This document shows positions 12,712 to 26,956 of a stretch of 64,000 nucleotides of DNA, piece by piece. The stretch lies in assembly GCA_030867875.1 (NCBI GenBank), contig JAOWCC010000931.1, positions 172,046-236,045 on the forward strand. Reading direction: 5' to 3'. Origin of the DNA: Actinernus sp. WN-2022. Taxonomy: Eukaryota > Cnidaria > Anthozoa > Actiniaria > Actinernidae. Position numbers and translations under genes: made by a program. The first letter of the stretch is position 1, and the number at the start of each line of letters is the position of its first letter. The notes under the pieces were generated by a model. The model ran no database searches, was not told the DNA's origin, and saw nothing but the letters and a program-made list of their open reading frames with translations.

Positions 12712-14365
12712 CAACGCATCCTCCTCTTTCATCCTGCATCATCCTGCATCATCCTGCATCACCGTGCATCATCGTGCATCACCGTGCATCAATCTGCATC
12801 ACCGTGCATCATCGTGCACCATCGTGCATCATCGTGCATCAACCTGCACCATCCTTCATCATCCTGCATCATCCTGCATCATCCTGCATCATCCTGCATC
12901 ATCCTGCATCATCCTGCATCATCCTGCATTATCCTGCATCATCCTGCATCATCCTGCGTCATCCTGCATCATCCTGCATCATCCTGCATCATCCTGCATT
13001 ATCCTGCATCATCCTGCATCATCCTGCATCAGTCTGCGTTATCCTGCATCATCCTGCATCAGTCAGCGTAATCCTGCTTAAAACTGGCCCATCCTAATTC
13101 ATGCTGTCCAATCTTGGCATATCATGAACAAAATAAATAAATAAATAGAAATAAATAAAAAGAAATAGAAATACATAAAGAAATGTATAAAACAAGTAAC
13201 AAATAAATAAATTCAACGCATCCTCCTCTTTCATCCTGCATCATCCTGCATCATCCTGCATCAACCTGCATCATCCTGCATCATCCTGCATCATCCTGCA
13301 TCATCCTGCATCATCCTGCATCATCCTGCATCATCCTGCATCATCCTGCATCATCCTGCATCATGCTGCATCATCCTGCATCAGTCGGCGTTATCCTGCA
13401 TCATCCTGCATCAGTCTGCGTTATCCTGCTTCATACTGGCCCATCCTGATTCATGCTGTCCAATCTTGGCATATCATGAACAAAATAAATAAATAAATAG
13501 AAATAAATAAAAAAATAGAAATACATAAAGAAATGTATAAAACAAGTAACAAATAAATAAATACAACGCATCCTCCTCTTTCATCCTACATCATCGTGCA
13601 TCATCGTGCATCACCGTGCATCAATCTGCATCACCGTGCATCATCGTGCATCATCGTGCATCATCGTGCATCAACCTGCACCATCCTGCATCATCCTGCA
13701 TCATCCTGCATCATCCTGCATCATCCTACATCATCCTGCATCAGTCTGCGTTATCCTGATTCATGCTGTCCAATCTTGGCATATCATGAACAAAATAAAT
13801 AAATAAATAGAAATAAATAAAAATAAATAGAAATACATAAAGAAATGTATAAAAAATTAACAAATAAATAAATACAACGCATCCTCCTCTTTCATCCTAC
13901 ATCATCGTGCATCATCGTGCATCACCGTGCATCAATCTGCATCACCGTGCATCATCGTGCATCATCCTGCATCAACCTGCATCATCCTGCATCATCGTGC
14001 GTCATCGTGCATCATCCTGCATCATCCTACATCATCCTGCATCATCCTGCATCATCCTGCATCATCCTGCATCATCCTGCATCATCCTGCATCATCCTGC
14101 ATCATCCTGCATCATCCTGCATCATTCTGCATCATCCTGCATCATCCTGCATCATCCTGCATCATCCTGCATCATCCTGCATCAGTCGGCGTTATCCTGC
14201 ATCATCCTGCATCAGTCTGCGTTATCCTGCTTCATACTGGCCCATCCTGATTCATGCTGTCCAATCTTGGCATATCATGAACAAAATAAATAAATAAATG
14301 GAAATAAATAAAAAGAAATAGAAATACATAAAGAAATGTATAAAAAATTAACAAATAAATAAATA
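12712..14365 (+). repeat. Block a-b-c-i (U32-U35)
   Basis: Lengths are 502, 350, 311 and 491 bp. From 13214 the order b-c-i-j-k and the lengths match 20907-22812. The spacer after U35 carries aaatggaaat (about 14299), a marker shared only with the spacers at about 16868 and 22003; each of the three precedes a j unit. Confidence 0.86.
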
Positions 14366-16934
14366 CAACGCATCCTCCTCTTTCATCCTACATCATCGTG
14401 CATCATCGTGCATCACCGTGCATCAATCTGCATCACCGTGCATCATCGTGCGTCATCGTGCATCAACCTGCATCATCCTGCATCATCCTGCATCATCCTG
14501 CTTCATCCTGCATCATCCTGCATCATCCTGCATCATCCTGCATCATCCTGCATCATCCTGCATCAGTCTGCGTTATCCTGCGTCATCCTGCATCAGTCTG
14601 CGTTATCCTCCATCATCCTCCTTCATACTGGCCCATCCTGATTCATGCTGTCCAATCTTGGCATATCATGAACAAAATAAATAAATAAATAGAAATAAAT
14701 AAAAAGAAATAGAAATACATAAAGAAATGTATAAAACAAGTAACAAATAAATAAATACAACGCATCCTCCTCTTTCATCCTGCATCACCGTGCATCAATC
14801 TGCATCACCGTGCATCATCCTGTACCATCCTGCATCATCCTGCACCATCCTGCATCAACATACATCATCCTGCATCATCCTGCATCATCCTGCATCATCC
14901 TGCATCATCCTGCATCAGTCTGCGTTATCCTGCATCATCCTGCATCAGTCTGCGTTATCCTGCTTCATACTGGCCCATCCTGATTCATGCTGTCCAATCT
15001 TGGCATATCATGAACAAAATAAATAAATAAATAGAAATAAATAAAAAGAAATAGAAATACATAAAGAAATGTATAAAACAAGTAACAAATAAATAAATAC
15101 AACGCATCCTCCTCTTTCATCCTGCATCATCCTGCATCATCCTGCATCATCCTGCATCATCGTGCATCACCGTGCATCAATCTGCATCACCGTGCATCAT
15201 CGTGCATGATCGTGCATCAACCTGCATCATCCTGCATCATCCTGCATCATCCTGCATCATCCTGCATCATCCTGCATCATCCTGCATCATTCTGCATCAT
15301 CCTGCATCATCCTGCATCATCCTGCATCATCCTGCATCATCCTGCATCATCCTGCATCATCCTGCATCAGTCTGCGTTATCCTGCATCAGTCTGCGTTAT
15401 CCTCCATCATCCTGCTTCATACTGGCCCATCCTGATTCATGCTGTCCAATCTTGGCATATCATGAACAAAATAAATAAATAAATAGAAATAAATAAAAAG
15501 AAATAGAAATACATAAAGAAATGTATAAAACAAATAACAAATAAATAAATTCAACGCATCCTCCTCTTTCATCCTGCATCATCCTGCATTATCCTGCATC
15601 ATCCTGCATCATCCTGCATCACCCTGCATCATCCTGCATCATCCTGCATCATCCTGCATCATCCTGCATCATCCTGCATCATCCTGCATCATCCTGCATC
15701 ATCCTGCATCATCCTGCATCAGTCTGCGTTATCCTCCATCATTCTGCATCAGTCTGCGTTATCCTGATTCATGCTGTCCAATCTTGGCATATCATGAACA
15801 AAATAAATAAATAAATAGAAATAAATAAAAAGAAATAGAAATACATAAAGAAATGTATAAAAAAATAACAAATAAATAAATACAACGCATCCTCCTCTTT
15901 CATCCTACATCATCGTGCATCATCGTGCATCAATCTGCATGACCGTGCATCATCGTGCATCATCGTGCATCAACCTGCATCATCCTGCATCATCCTGCAT
16001 CATCCTGCATCATCGTGCATCAACCTGCATCATCCTGCATCATCCTGCATCATCCTGCATCATTCGGCATCATCCTGCATCATCCTGCATCATCCTGCAT
16101 CATCCTGCATCATCCTGCATCATCCTGCATCATCCTGCATCATCCTGCATCATCCTGCATCATCCTGCATCATCCTGCATCATCCTGCATCATCCTGCAT
16201 CATCCTGCGTTATCCTGCATCATCCTGCATCATCCTGCATCATCCTGCATCATCCTGCATCAGTCTGCGTTATCCTCCATCATTCTGCATCAGTCTGCGT
16301 TATCCTGATTCATGCTGTCCAATCTTGGCATATCATGAACAAAAGAAATAAATAAATAGAAATAAATAAAAATAAATAGAAATACATAAAGAAATGTATA
16401 AAAAATTAACAAATAAATAAATACAACGCATCCTCCTCTTTCATCCTACATCATCGTGCATCATCGTGCATCACCGTGCATCAATCTGCATCACCGTGCA
16501 TCATCGTGCATCATCCTGCATCAACCTGCATCATCCTGCATCATCGTGCGTCATCGTGCATCATCCTGCATCATCCTACATCATCCTGCATCATCCTGCA
16601 TCATCCTGCATCATCCTGCATCATCCTGCATCATCCTGCATCATCCTGCATCATCCTGCATCATCCTGCATCATCCTGCATCATCCTGCATCATCCTGCA
16701 TCATCCTGCTTCATCCTGCATCCTCCTGCATCACCGTGCATCAATCTGCATCACCGTGCATCATCGTGCATCATCCTGCATCAGTCTGCGTTATCCTGCT
16801 TCATACTGGCCCATCCTGATTCATGCTGTCCAATCTTGGCATATCATGAACAAAATAAATAAATAAATGGAAATAAATAAAAAGAAATAGAAATACATAA
16901 AGAAATGTATAAAAAATTAACAAATAAATAAATA
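14366..16934 (+). repeat. Block j-k-e-f-g-i, tandem copy 1 (U36-U41)
   Basis: Lengths are 392, 342, 452, 331, 541 and 511 bp. Type j has cgtgcgtc, ctgcttcatcc and ctcctccttcatac; k has ctgtaccatcc and caacatac. The e unit at 15100 has a private catgatcg (about 15206). The last unit (16424) is the fused i type but cut short after the second edge block. Confidence 0.87.
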
Positions 16935-19603
16935 CAACGCATCCTCCTCTTTCATCCTACATCATCGTGCATCATCGTGCATCACCGTGCATCAATCTGC
17001 ATCACCGTGCATCATCGTGCGTCATCGTGCATCAACCTGCATCATCCTGCATCATCCTGCATCATCCTGCTTCATCCTGCATCATCCTGCATCATCCTGC
17101 ATCATCCTGCATCATCCTGCATCATCCTGCATCAGTCTGCGTTATCCTGCGTCATCCTGCATCAGTCTGCGTTATCCTCCATCATCCTCCTTCATACTGG
17201 CCCATCCTGATTCATGCTGTCCAATCTTGGCATATCATGAACAAAATAAATAAATAAATAGAAATAAATAAAAAGAAATAGAAATACATAAAGAAATGTA
17301 TAAAACAAGTAACAAATAAATAAATACAACGCATCCTCCTCTTTCATCCTGCATCACCGTGCATCAATCTGCATCACCGTGCATCATCCTGTACCATCCT
17401 GCATCATCCTGCACCATCCTGCATCAACATACATCATCCTGCATCATCCTGCATCATCCTGCATCATCCTGCATCATCCTGCATCATCCTGCATCAGTCT
17501 GCGTTATCCTGCATCATCCTGCATCAGTCTGCGTTATCCTGCTTCATACTGGCCCATCCTGATTCATGCTGTCCAATCTTGGCATATCATGAACAAAATA
17601 AATAAATAAATAGAAATAAATAAAAAGAAATAGAAATACATAAAGAAATGTATAAAACAAGTAACAAATAAATAAATACAACGCATCCTCCTCTTTCATC
17701 CTGCATCATCCTGCATCATCCTGCATCATCCTGCATCATCGTGCATCACCGTGCATCAATCTGCATCACCGTGCATCATCGTGCATCATCGTGCATCAAC
17801 CTGCATCATCCTGCATCATCCTGCATCATCCTGCATCATCCTGCATCATCCTGCATCATCCTGCATCATTCTGCATCATCCTGCATCATCCTGCATCATC
17901 CTGCATCATCCTGCATCATCCTGCATCATCCTGCATCATCCTGCATCAGTCTGCGTTATCCTGCATCAGTCTGCGTTATCCTCCATCATCCTGCTTCATA
18001 CTGGCCCATCCTGATTCATGCTGTCCAATCTTGGCATATCATGAACAAAATAAATAAATAAATAGAAATAAATAAAAAGAAATAGAAATACATAAAGAAA
18101 TGTATAAAACAAATAACAAATAAATAAATTCAACGCATCCTCCTCTTTCATCCTGCATCATCCTGCATTATCCTGCATCATCCTGCATCATCCTGCATCA
18201 CCCTGCATCATCCTGCATCATCCTGCATCATCCTGCATCATCCTGCATCATCCTGCATCATCCTGCATCATCCTGCATCATCCTGCATCATCCTGCATCA
18301 TCCTGCATCATCCTGCATCAGTCTGCGTTATCCTCCATCATTCTGCATCAGTCTGCGTTATCCTGATTCATGCTGTCCAATCTTGGCATATCATGAACAA
18401 AATAAATAAATAAATAGAAATAAATAAAAAGAAATAGAAATACATAAAGAAATGTATAAAAAAATAACAAATAAATAAATACAACGCATCCTCCTCTTTC
18501 ATCCTACATCATCGTGCATCATCGTGCATCAATCTGCATGACCGTGCATCATCGTGCATCATCGTGCATCAACCTGCATCATCCTGCATCATCCTGCATC
18601 ATCCTGCATCATCGTGCATCAACCTGCATCATCCTGCATCATCCTGCATCATCCTGCATCATTCGGCATCATCCTGCATCATCCTGCATCATCCTGCATC
18701 ATCCTGCATCATCCTGCATCATCCTGCATCATCCTGCATCATCCTGCATCATCCTGCATCATCCTGCATCATCCTGCATCATCCTGCATCATCCTGCATC
18801 ATCCTGCATCATCCTGCGTTATCCTGCATCATCCTGCATCATCCTGCATCATCCTGCATCATCCTGCATCAGTCTGCGTTATCCTCCATCATTCTGCATC
18901 AGTCTGCGTTATCCTGATTCATGCTGTCCAATCTTGGCATATCATGAACAAAAGAAATAAATAAATAGAAATAAATAAAAATAAATAGAAATACATAAAG
19001 AAATGTATAAAAAATTAACAAATAAATAAATACAACGCATCCTCCTCTTTCATCCTACATCATCGTGCATCATCGTGCATCACCGTGCATCAATCTGCAT
19101 CACCGTGCATCATCGTGCATCATCCTGCATCAACCTGCATCATCCTGCATCATCGTGCGTCATCGTGCATCATCCTGCATCATCCTACATCATCCTGCAT
19201 CATCCTGCATCATCCTGCATCATCCTGCATCATCCTGCATCATCCTGCATCATCCTGCATCATCCTGCATCATCCTGCATCATCCTGCATCATCCTGCAT
19301 CATCCTGCATCATCCTGCTTCATCCTGCATCCTCCTGCATCACCGTGCATCAATCTGCATCACCGTGCATCATCGTGCATCATCGTGCATCATCGTGCAT
19401 CAACCTGCACCATCCTGCATCATCCTGCATCATCCTGCATCATCCTGCATCATCCTGCATCATCCTGCATCAGTCTGCGTTATCCTGATTCATGCTGTCC
19501 AATCTTGGCATATCATGAACAAAATAAATAAATAAATAGAAATAAATAAAAATAAATAGAAATACATAAAGAAATGTATAAAAAATTAACAAATAAATAA
19601 ATA
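16935..19603 (+). repeat. Block j-k-e-f-g-i, tandem copy 2 (U42-U47)
   Basis: Lengths are 392, 352, 452, 351, 551 and 571 bp, the same order as the block just before it. Copy 2 is about 100 bp longer, mostly in the last unit, where the second internal edge block continues into a full c-like ending. Confidence 0.87.
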
Positions 19604-20906
19604 CAACGCATCCTCCTCTTTCATCCTACATCATCGTGCCTCATCGTGCATCACCGTGCATCAATCTGCATCACCGTGCATCATCGTGCATCATCCTGCA
19701 TCATCGTGCATCATCGTGCATCATCGTTCATCAACCTGCACCATCCTGCATCATCCTGCATCATCCTGCATCATCCTGCATGATCCTGCATCATCCTGCA
19801 TCATCCTGCATCATCCTGCATTATCCTGCATCATCCTGCATCATCCTGCGTCATCCTGCATCATCCTGCATCATCCTGCATCATCGTGCATCAACCTGCA
19901 TCATCCTGCATCATCCTGCATCATCCTGCATCAGTCTGCGTTATCCTGCATCATCCTGCATCATCCTGCATCATCCTGCATCAGCCTGCATCATCCTGCA
20001 TCACCCTGCATCATCCTGCATCATCCTGCATCATCCTGCATCAACCTGCATCATCCCGCATCATCCTGCATCATCCTGCATCATCCTGCATCATCCTGCG
20101 TCATCCTGCATCATCCTGCGTCATCCTGCATCATCCTGCATCATCCTGCATCATCCTGCATCATCCTGCATCATCCTGCATCATCCTGCATCAGTCTGCG
20201 TTATCCTGCATCATCCTGCATCAGTCTGCGTTATCCTGCTTAATACTGGCCCATCCAGATTCATGCTGTCCAATCTTGGCATATCATGAACAAAATAAAT
20301 AAATAAATAGAAAAAAATAAAATAAATAGAAATACATAAAGAAATGTATAAAACAAGTAACAAATAAATAAATTCAACGCATCCTCCTCTTTCACCCTGC
20401 ATCATCCTGCATCATCCTGCATCATCCTGCATCATCGTGCATCATCGTGCATCACCGTGCATCAATCTGCATCACCGTGCATCATCGTGCATCATCGTGC
20501 ATCAACCTGCATCATCCTGCATCATCCTGCATCATCCTGCATCATCCTGCATCATCCTGCCTCATCCTGCATCATCCTGCCTCATTCTGCATCATCCTGC
20601 ATCATCCTGCATCATCCTGCATCATCCTGCATCATCCTGCACCATCCTGCAGTAACCTACATCATCCTGCATCATCCTGCATCATCCTGCATCATCCTGC
20701 ATCATCCTGCATCATCCTGCATCAGTCTGCGTTATCCTGCATCATCCTGCATCAGTCAGCGTAATCCTGCTTAAAACTGGCCCATCCTAATTCATGCTGT
20801 CCAATCTTGGCATATCATGAACAAAATAAATAAATAAATAGAAATAAATAAAAAGAAATAGAAATACATAAAGAAATGTATAAAACAAGTAACAAATAAA
20901 TAAATT
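19604..20906 (+). repeat. Block m-n, copy 1, with the longest unit (U48-U49)
   Basis: U48 is 771 bp, the longest unit. It holds an internal cagtctgcgtt block (about 19931) followed by another 250 bp of mixed variants (cagcctg, caccctg, caacctg, cccgc, cgtcatcc). Its spacer is distinctive: ccagattcatgc and aaaaaaataaaataaatag. U49 (532 bp) starts with tttcaccctgc and has ctgcctcatcc twice and cagtaacctac. The pair returns at 23345-24666. Confidence 0.86.
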
Positions 20907-22812
20907 CAACGCATCCTCCTCTTTCATCCTGCATCATCCTGCATCATCCTGCATCAACCTGCATCATCCTGCATCATCCTGCATCATCCTGCATCATCCT
21001 GCATCATCCTGCATCATCCTGCATCATCCTGCATCATCCTGCATCATCCTGCATCATGCTGCATCATCCTGCATCAGTCGGCGTTATCCTGCATCATCCT
21101 GCATCAGTCTGCGTTATCCTGCTTCATACTGGCCCATCCTGATTCATGCTGTCCAATCTTGGCATATCATGAACAAAATAAATAAATAAATAGAAATAAA
21201 TAAAAAAATAGAAATACATAAAGAAATGTATAAAACAAGTAACAAATAAATAAATACAACGCATCCTCCTCTTTCATCCTACATCATCGTGCATCATCGT
21301 GCATCACCGTGCATCAATCTGCATCACCGTGCATCATCGTGCATCATCGTGCATCATCGTGCATCAACCTGCACCATCCTGCATCATCCTGCATCATCCT
21401 GCATCATCCTGCATCATCCTACATCATCCTGCATCAGTCTGCGTTATCCTGATTCATGCTGTCCAATCTTGGCATATCATGAACAAAATAAATAAATAAA
21501 TAGAAATAAATAAAAATAAATAGAAATACATAAAGAAATGTATAAAAAATTAACAAATAAATAAATACAACGCATCCTCCTCTTTCATCCTACATCATCG
21601 TGCATCATCGTGCATCACCGTGCATCAATCTGCATCACCGTGCATCATCGTGCATCATCCTGCATCAACCTGCATCATCCTGCATCATCGTGCGTCATCG
21701 TGCATCATCCTGCATCATCCTACATCATCCTGCATCATCCTGCATCATCCTGCATCATCCTGCATCATCCTGCATCATCCTGCATCATCCTGCATCATCC
21801 TGCATCATCCTGCATCATCCTGCATCATTCTGCATCATCCTGCATCATCCTGCATCATCCTGCATCATCCTGCATCATCCTGCATCAGTCGGCGTTATCC
21901 TGCATCATCCTGCATCAGTCTGCGTTATCCTGCTTCATACTGGCCCATCCTGATTCATGCTGTCCAATCTTGGCATATCATGAACAAAATAAATAAATAA
22001 ATGGAAATAAATAAAAAGAAATAGAAATACATAAAGAAATGTATAAAAAATTAACAAATAAATAAATACAACGCATCCTCCTCTTTCATCCTACATCATC
22101 GTGCATCATCGTGCATCACCGTGCATCAATTTGCATCACCGTGCATCATCGTGCGTCATCGTGCATCAACCTGCATCATCCTGCATCATCCTGCATCATC
22201 CTGCTTCATCCTGCATCATCCTGCATCATCCTGCATCATCCTGCATCATCCTGCATCATCCTGCATCAGTCTGCGTTATCCTGCGTCATCCTGCATCAGT
22301 CTGCGTTATCCTCCATCATCCTGCTTCATACTGGCCCATCCTGATTCATGCTGTCCAATCTTGGCATATCATGAACAAAATAAATAAATAAATAGAAATA
22401 AATAAAAAGAAATAGAAATACATAAAGAAATGTATAAAACAAGTAACAAATAAATAAATACAACGCATCCTCCTCTTTCATCCTGCATCACCGTGCATCA
22501 ATCTGCATCACCGTGCATCATCCTGTACCATCCTGCATCATCCTGCACCATCCTGCATCAACATACATCATCCTGCATCATCCTGCATCATCCTGCATCA
22601 TCCTGCATCATCCTGCATCATCCTGCATCAGTCTGCGTTATCCTGCATCATCCTGCATCAGTCTGCGTTATCCTGCTTCATACTGGCCCATCCTGATTCA
22701 TGCTGTCCAATCTTGGCATATCATGAACAAAATAAATAAATAAATAGAAATAAATAAAAAGAAATAGAAATACATAAAGAAATGTATAAAACAAGTAACA
22801 AATAAATAAATA
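20907..22812 (+). repeat. Block b-c-i-j-k, second copy (U50-U54)
   Basis: Lengths are 350, 311, 501, 392 and 352 bp against 350, 311, 491, 392 and 342 bp at 13214-15099. The aaatggaaat spacer marker recurs before the j unit. A private caatttgc occurs at about 22131. Confidence 0.86.
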
Positions 22813-23344
22813 CAACGCATCCTCCTCTTTCATCCTGCATCATCCTGCATCATCCTGCATCACCGTGCATCATCGTGCATCACCGTGCATCAATCTGAAT
22901 CACCGTGCATCATCGTGCATCACCGTGCATCAATCTGCATCACCGTGCATCATCGTGCGTCATCGTGCATCAACCTGCATCATCCTGCATCATTCTGCAT
23001 CAACCTGCATCATCCTGCATCATCCTGCATCATCCTGGATCATCCTGGATCATCCTGCATCATCCTGCATCATCCTGCATCATCCTGCATCATCCTGCAT
23101 CATCCTGCATCATCCTGCATCATCCTGCATCATCCTGCATCATCCTGCATCATCCTGCATCAGTCGGCGTTATCCTGCATCATCCTGCATCAGTCTGCGT
23201 TATCCTGCTTCATACTGGCCCATCCTGATTCATGCTGTCCAATCTTGGCATATCATGAACAAAATAAATAAATAAATAGAAATAAATAAAAAGAAATAGA
23301 AATACATAAAGAAATGTATAAAACAAGTAACAAATAAATAAATA
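22813..23344 (+). repeat. Unit l (U55)
   Basis: This 532-bp unit has two 5' edge blocks in a row, the first containing caatctgaatcaccg, then two ctggatcatcc monomers. Its close copy is at 27855-28386; both follow a k-type unit. Confidence 0.85.
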
Positions 23345-24666
23345 CAACGCATCCTCCTCTTTCATCCTACATCATCGTGCATCATCGTGCATCACCGTGC
23401 ATCAATCTGCATCACCGTGCATCATCGTGCATCATCGTGCATCATCGTTCATCAACCTGCACCATCCTGCATCATCCTGCATCATCCTGCATCATCCTGC
23501 ATGATCCTGCATCATCCTGCATCATCCTGCATCATCCTGCATTATCCTGCATCATCCTGCATCATCCTGCGTCATCCTGCATCATCCTGCATCATCCTGC
23601 ATCATCGTGCATCAACCTGCATCATCCTGGATCATCCTGCATCATCCTGCATCAGTCTGCGTTATCCTGCATCATCCTGCATCATCCTGCATCATCCTGC
23701 ATCAGCCTGCATCATCCTGCATCACCCTGCATCATCCTGCATCATCCTGCATCATCCTGCATCAACCTGCATCATCCCGCATCATCCTGCATCATCCTGC
23801 ATCATCCTGCATCATCCTGCGTCATCCTGCATCATCCTGCGTCATCCTGCATCATCCTGCATCATCCTGCATCATCCTGCATCATCCTGCATCATCCTGC
23901 ATCATCCTGCATCAGTCTGCGTTATCCTGCATCATCCTGCATCAGTCTGCGTTATCCTGCTTAATACTGGCCCATCCAGATTCATGCTGTCCAATCTTGG
24001 CATATCATGAACAAAATAAATAAATAAATAGAAAAAAATAAAATAAATAGAAATACATAAAGAAATGTATAAAACAAGTAACAAATAAATAAATTCAACG
24101 CATCCTCCTCTTTCACCCTGCATCATCCTGCATCATCCTGCATCATCCTGCATCATCGTGCATCATCGTGCATCACCGTGCATCAATCTGCATCACCGTG
24201 CATCATCGTGCATCATCGTGCATCAACCTGCATCATCCTGCATCATCCTGCATCATCCTGCATCATCCTGCATCATCCTGCACCATCCTGCATCAACCTA
24301 CATCATCCTGCATCATCCTGCATCATCCTGCATCATCCTGCATCATCCTGCATCATCCTGCATCAGTCTGCGTTATCCTGCATCATCCTGCATCATCCTG
24401 CATCATCCTGCATCATCCTGGATCATCCTGCATCATCCTGCATCATCCTGCATCATCCTGCATCATCCTGCATCATCCTGCATCAGTCTGCGTTATCCTG
24501 CATCAGTCTGCGTTATCCTCCATCATCCTGCTTCATACTGGCCCATCCTGATTCATGCTGTCCAATCTTGGCATATCATGAACAAAATAAATAAATAAAT
24601 AGAAATAAATAAAAAGAAATAGAAATACATAAAGAAATGTATAAAAAATTAACAAATAAATAAATA
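23345..24666 (+). repeat. Block m-n, copy 2 (U56-U57)
   Basis: U56 is 751 bp and matches U48 minus two monomers near its 5' end, with one private ctggatcatcc at about 23627. The distinctive spacer is shared with copy 1. U57 (571 bp) begins like U49 but its second half differs: it ends in the common ctccatcatcc, ctgcttcatac form. Confidence 0.86.
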
Positions 24667-26956
24667 CAACGCATCCTCCTCTTTCATCCTACATCATCGT
24701 GCATCATCGTGCATCACCGTGCATCAATCTGCATCACCGTGCATCATCGTGCGTCATCGTGCATCAACCTGCATCATCCTGCATCATTCTGCATCATCCT
24801 GCATAATCCTGCATCATCCTGCATCATCCTGCATCATCCTGCATCATCCTGCATCAGTCTGCGTTATCCTGCAACATCCTGCATCAGTCTGCGTTATCCC
24901 GCTTAATACTTGCCCATCCTGATTCATGCTGTCCAATCTTGGCATATCATGAACAAAATAAATAAATAAATAGAAATAAATAAAAAGAAATAGAAATACA
25001 TAAAGAAATGTATAAAACAAGTAACAAATAAATAAATTCAACGCATCCTCCTCTTTCACCCTGCATCATCCTGCATCATCCTGCATCATCCTGCATCATC
25101 CTGCATCATCCTGCATCAGTCTGCGTTATCCTGCATCAGTCTGCGTTATCCTCCATCATCCTGCTTCATACTGGCCCATCCTGATTCATGCTGTCCAATC
25201 TTGGCATATCATGAACAAAATAAATAAATAAATAGAAATAAATAAAAAGAAATAGAAATACATAAAGAAATGTATAAAAAATTAACAAATAAATAAATAC
25301 AACGCATCCTCCTCTTTCATCCTACATCATCGTGCATCATCGTGCATCACCGTGCATCAATCTGCATCACCGTGCATCATGGTGCGTCATCGTGCATCAA
25401 CCTGCATCATCCTGCATCATCCTGCATCATCCTGCATCATCCTGCATCATCCTGCATCATCCTGCATCATCCTGCATCATCCTGCATCATCCTGCATCAT
25501 CCTGCATCAGTCTGCGTTATCCTGCATCATCCTGCATCAGTCTACGTTATCCTGCTTCATACTGGCCCATCCTGATTCATGCTGTCCAATCTTGGCATAT
25601 CATGAACAAAATAAATAAATAAATAGAAATAAATAAAAAGAAATAGAAATACATAAAGAAATGTATAAAACAAGTAACAAATAAATAAATACAACGCATC
25701 CTCCTCTTTCATCCTGCATCATCCTGCATCAACCTGCATCATCGTGCATCATCGTGCATCACCGTGCATCAATCTGCATCACCGTGCATCATCGTGCATC
25801 ATCGTGCATCAACCTGCATCATCCTGCATCATCCTGCATCATCCTGCATCATCCTGCATCATCCTGCATCATCCTGCATCATCCTGCATCATCCAGCATC
25901 ATCCTGCATCATCCTGCATCATCCTGCATCATCCTGCATCATCCTGCATCATCCTGCATCATCCTGCATCATCCTGCATCATCCTGCATCATCCTGCATC
26001 ATCCTGCATCATCCTGCATCATCCTGCATCATCCTGCATCATCCTGCATCATCCTGCATCATCCTGCATCATCCTGCATCATCCTGCATCAGTCTGCGTT
26101 ATCCTGCATCAGTCTGCGTTATCCTCCATCATCCTGCTTCATACTGGCCCATCCTGATTCATGCTGTCCAATCTTGGCATATCATGAACAAAATAAATAA
26201 ATAAATAGAAATAAATAAAAAGAAATAGAAATACATAAAGAAATGTATAAAACAAGTAACAAATAAATAAATTCAACGCATCCTCCTCTTTCACCCTGCA
26301 TCATCCTGCATCATCCTGCATCATCCTGCATCATCCTGCATCATCCTGCATCATCCTGCATCATCCTGCATCAGTCTGCGTTATCCTGCATCAGTCTGCG
26401 TTATCCTCCATCATCCTGCTTCATACTGGCCCATCCTGATTCATGCTGTCCAATCTTGGCATATCATGAACAAAATAAATAAATAAATATAAATAAATAA
26501 AAAGAAATAGAAATACATAAAGAAATGTATAAAAAATTAACAAATAAATAAATACAACGCATCCTCCTCTTTCATCCTACATCATCGTGCATCATCGTGC
26601 ATCACCGTGCATCAATCTGCATCACCGTGCATCATGGTGCGTCATCGTGCATCAACCTGCATCATCCTGCATCATCCTGCATCATCCTGCATCATCCTGC
26701 ATCATCCTGCATCATCCTGCATCATCCTGCATCATCCTGCATCATCCTGCATCATCCTGCATCATCCTGCATCAGTCTGCGTTATCCTGCATCATCCTGC
26801 ATCAGTCTACGTTATCCTGCTTCATACTGGCCCATCCTGATTCATGCTGTCCAATCTTGGCATATCATGAACAAAATAAATAAATAAATAGAAATAAATA
26901 AAAAGAAATAGAAATACATAAAGAAATGTATAAAACAAGTAACAAATAAATAAATA
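24667..26956 (+). repeat. Transition region with the shortest units (U58-U63)
   Basis: U58 (372 bp) is related to type V (cataatcc, cccgcttaatact). U59 (261 bp, the shortest) and U62 (281 bp) lack a 5' edge block and start with tttcaccctgc. Each is followed by an h2 unit (25300, 392 bp; 26555, 402 bp) with catggtgcgtc and gtctacg. U61 (582 bp) between them has the longest pure core. The short-h2 pairs at 25039-25691 and 26274-26956 look like copies of one pair. Confidence 0.84.
25896..26090 (+). repeat. Longest homogeneous run of the 10-bp monomer seen
   Basis: This core of unit U61 (25692) is about 19 consecutive perfect ctgcatcatc monomers, bounded on the left by a single change (ccagcatc at about 25895) and on the right by the cagtctgcgtt block. 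It shows the consensus monomer clearly. Cores of other units are interrupted more often. Confidence 0.88.

Noticed and set aside
19636..20289. Long forward open frames (this one, 217 codons, is the longest) reading a ten-residue repeat of the form HHPASSCIIL
   Set aside because: A 10-bp monomer without a stop trinucleotide in any phase leaves all three forward frames open, so overlapping frames exist at every unit. Most of the frames, including this one, begin on GTG, not ATG. The consensus monomer contains no ATG; the few ATG starts (for example 15206, 31049, 62185) come from private mutations. Length tracks monomer number, and every frame stops in the spacer. Nothing indicates coding.
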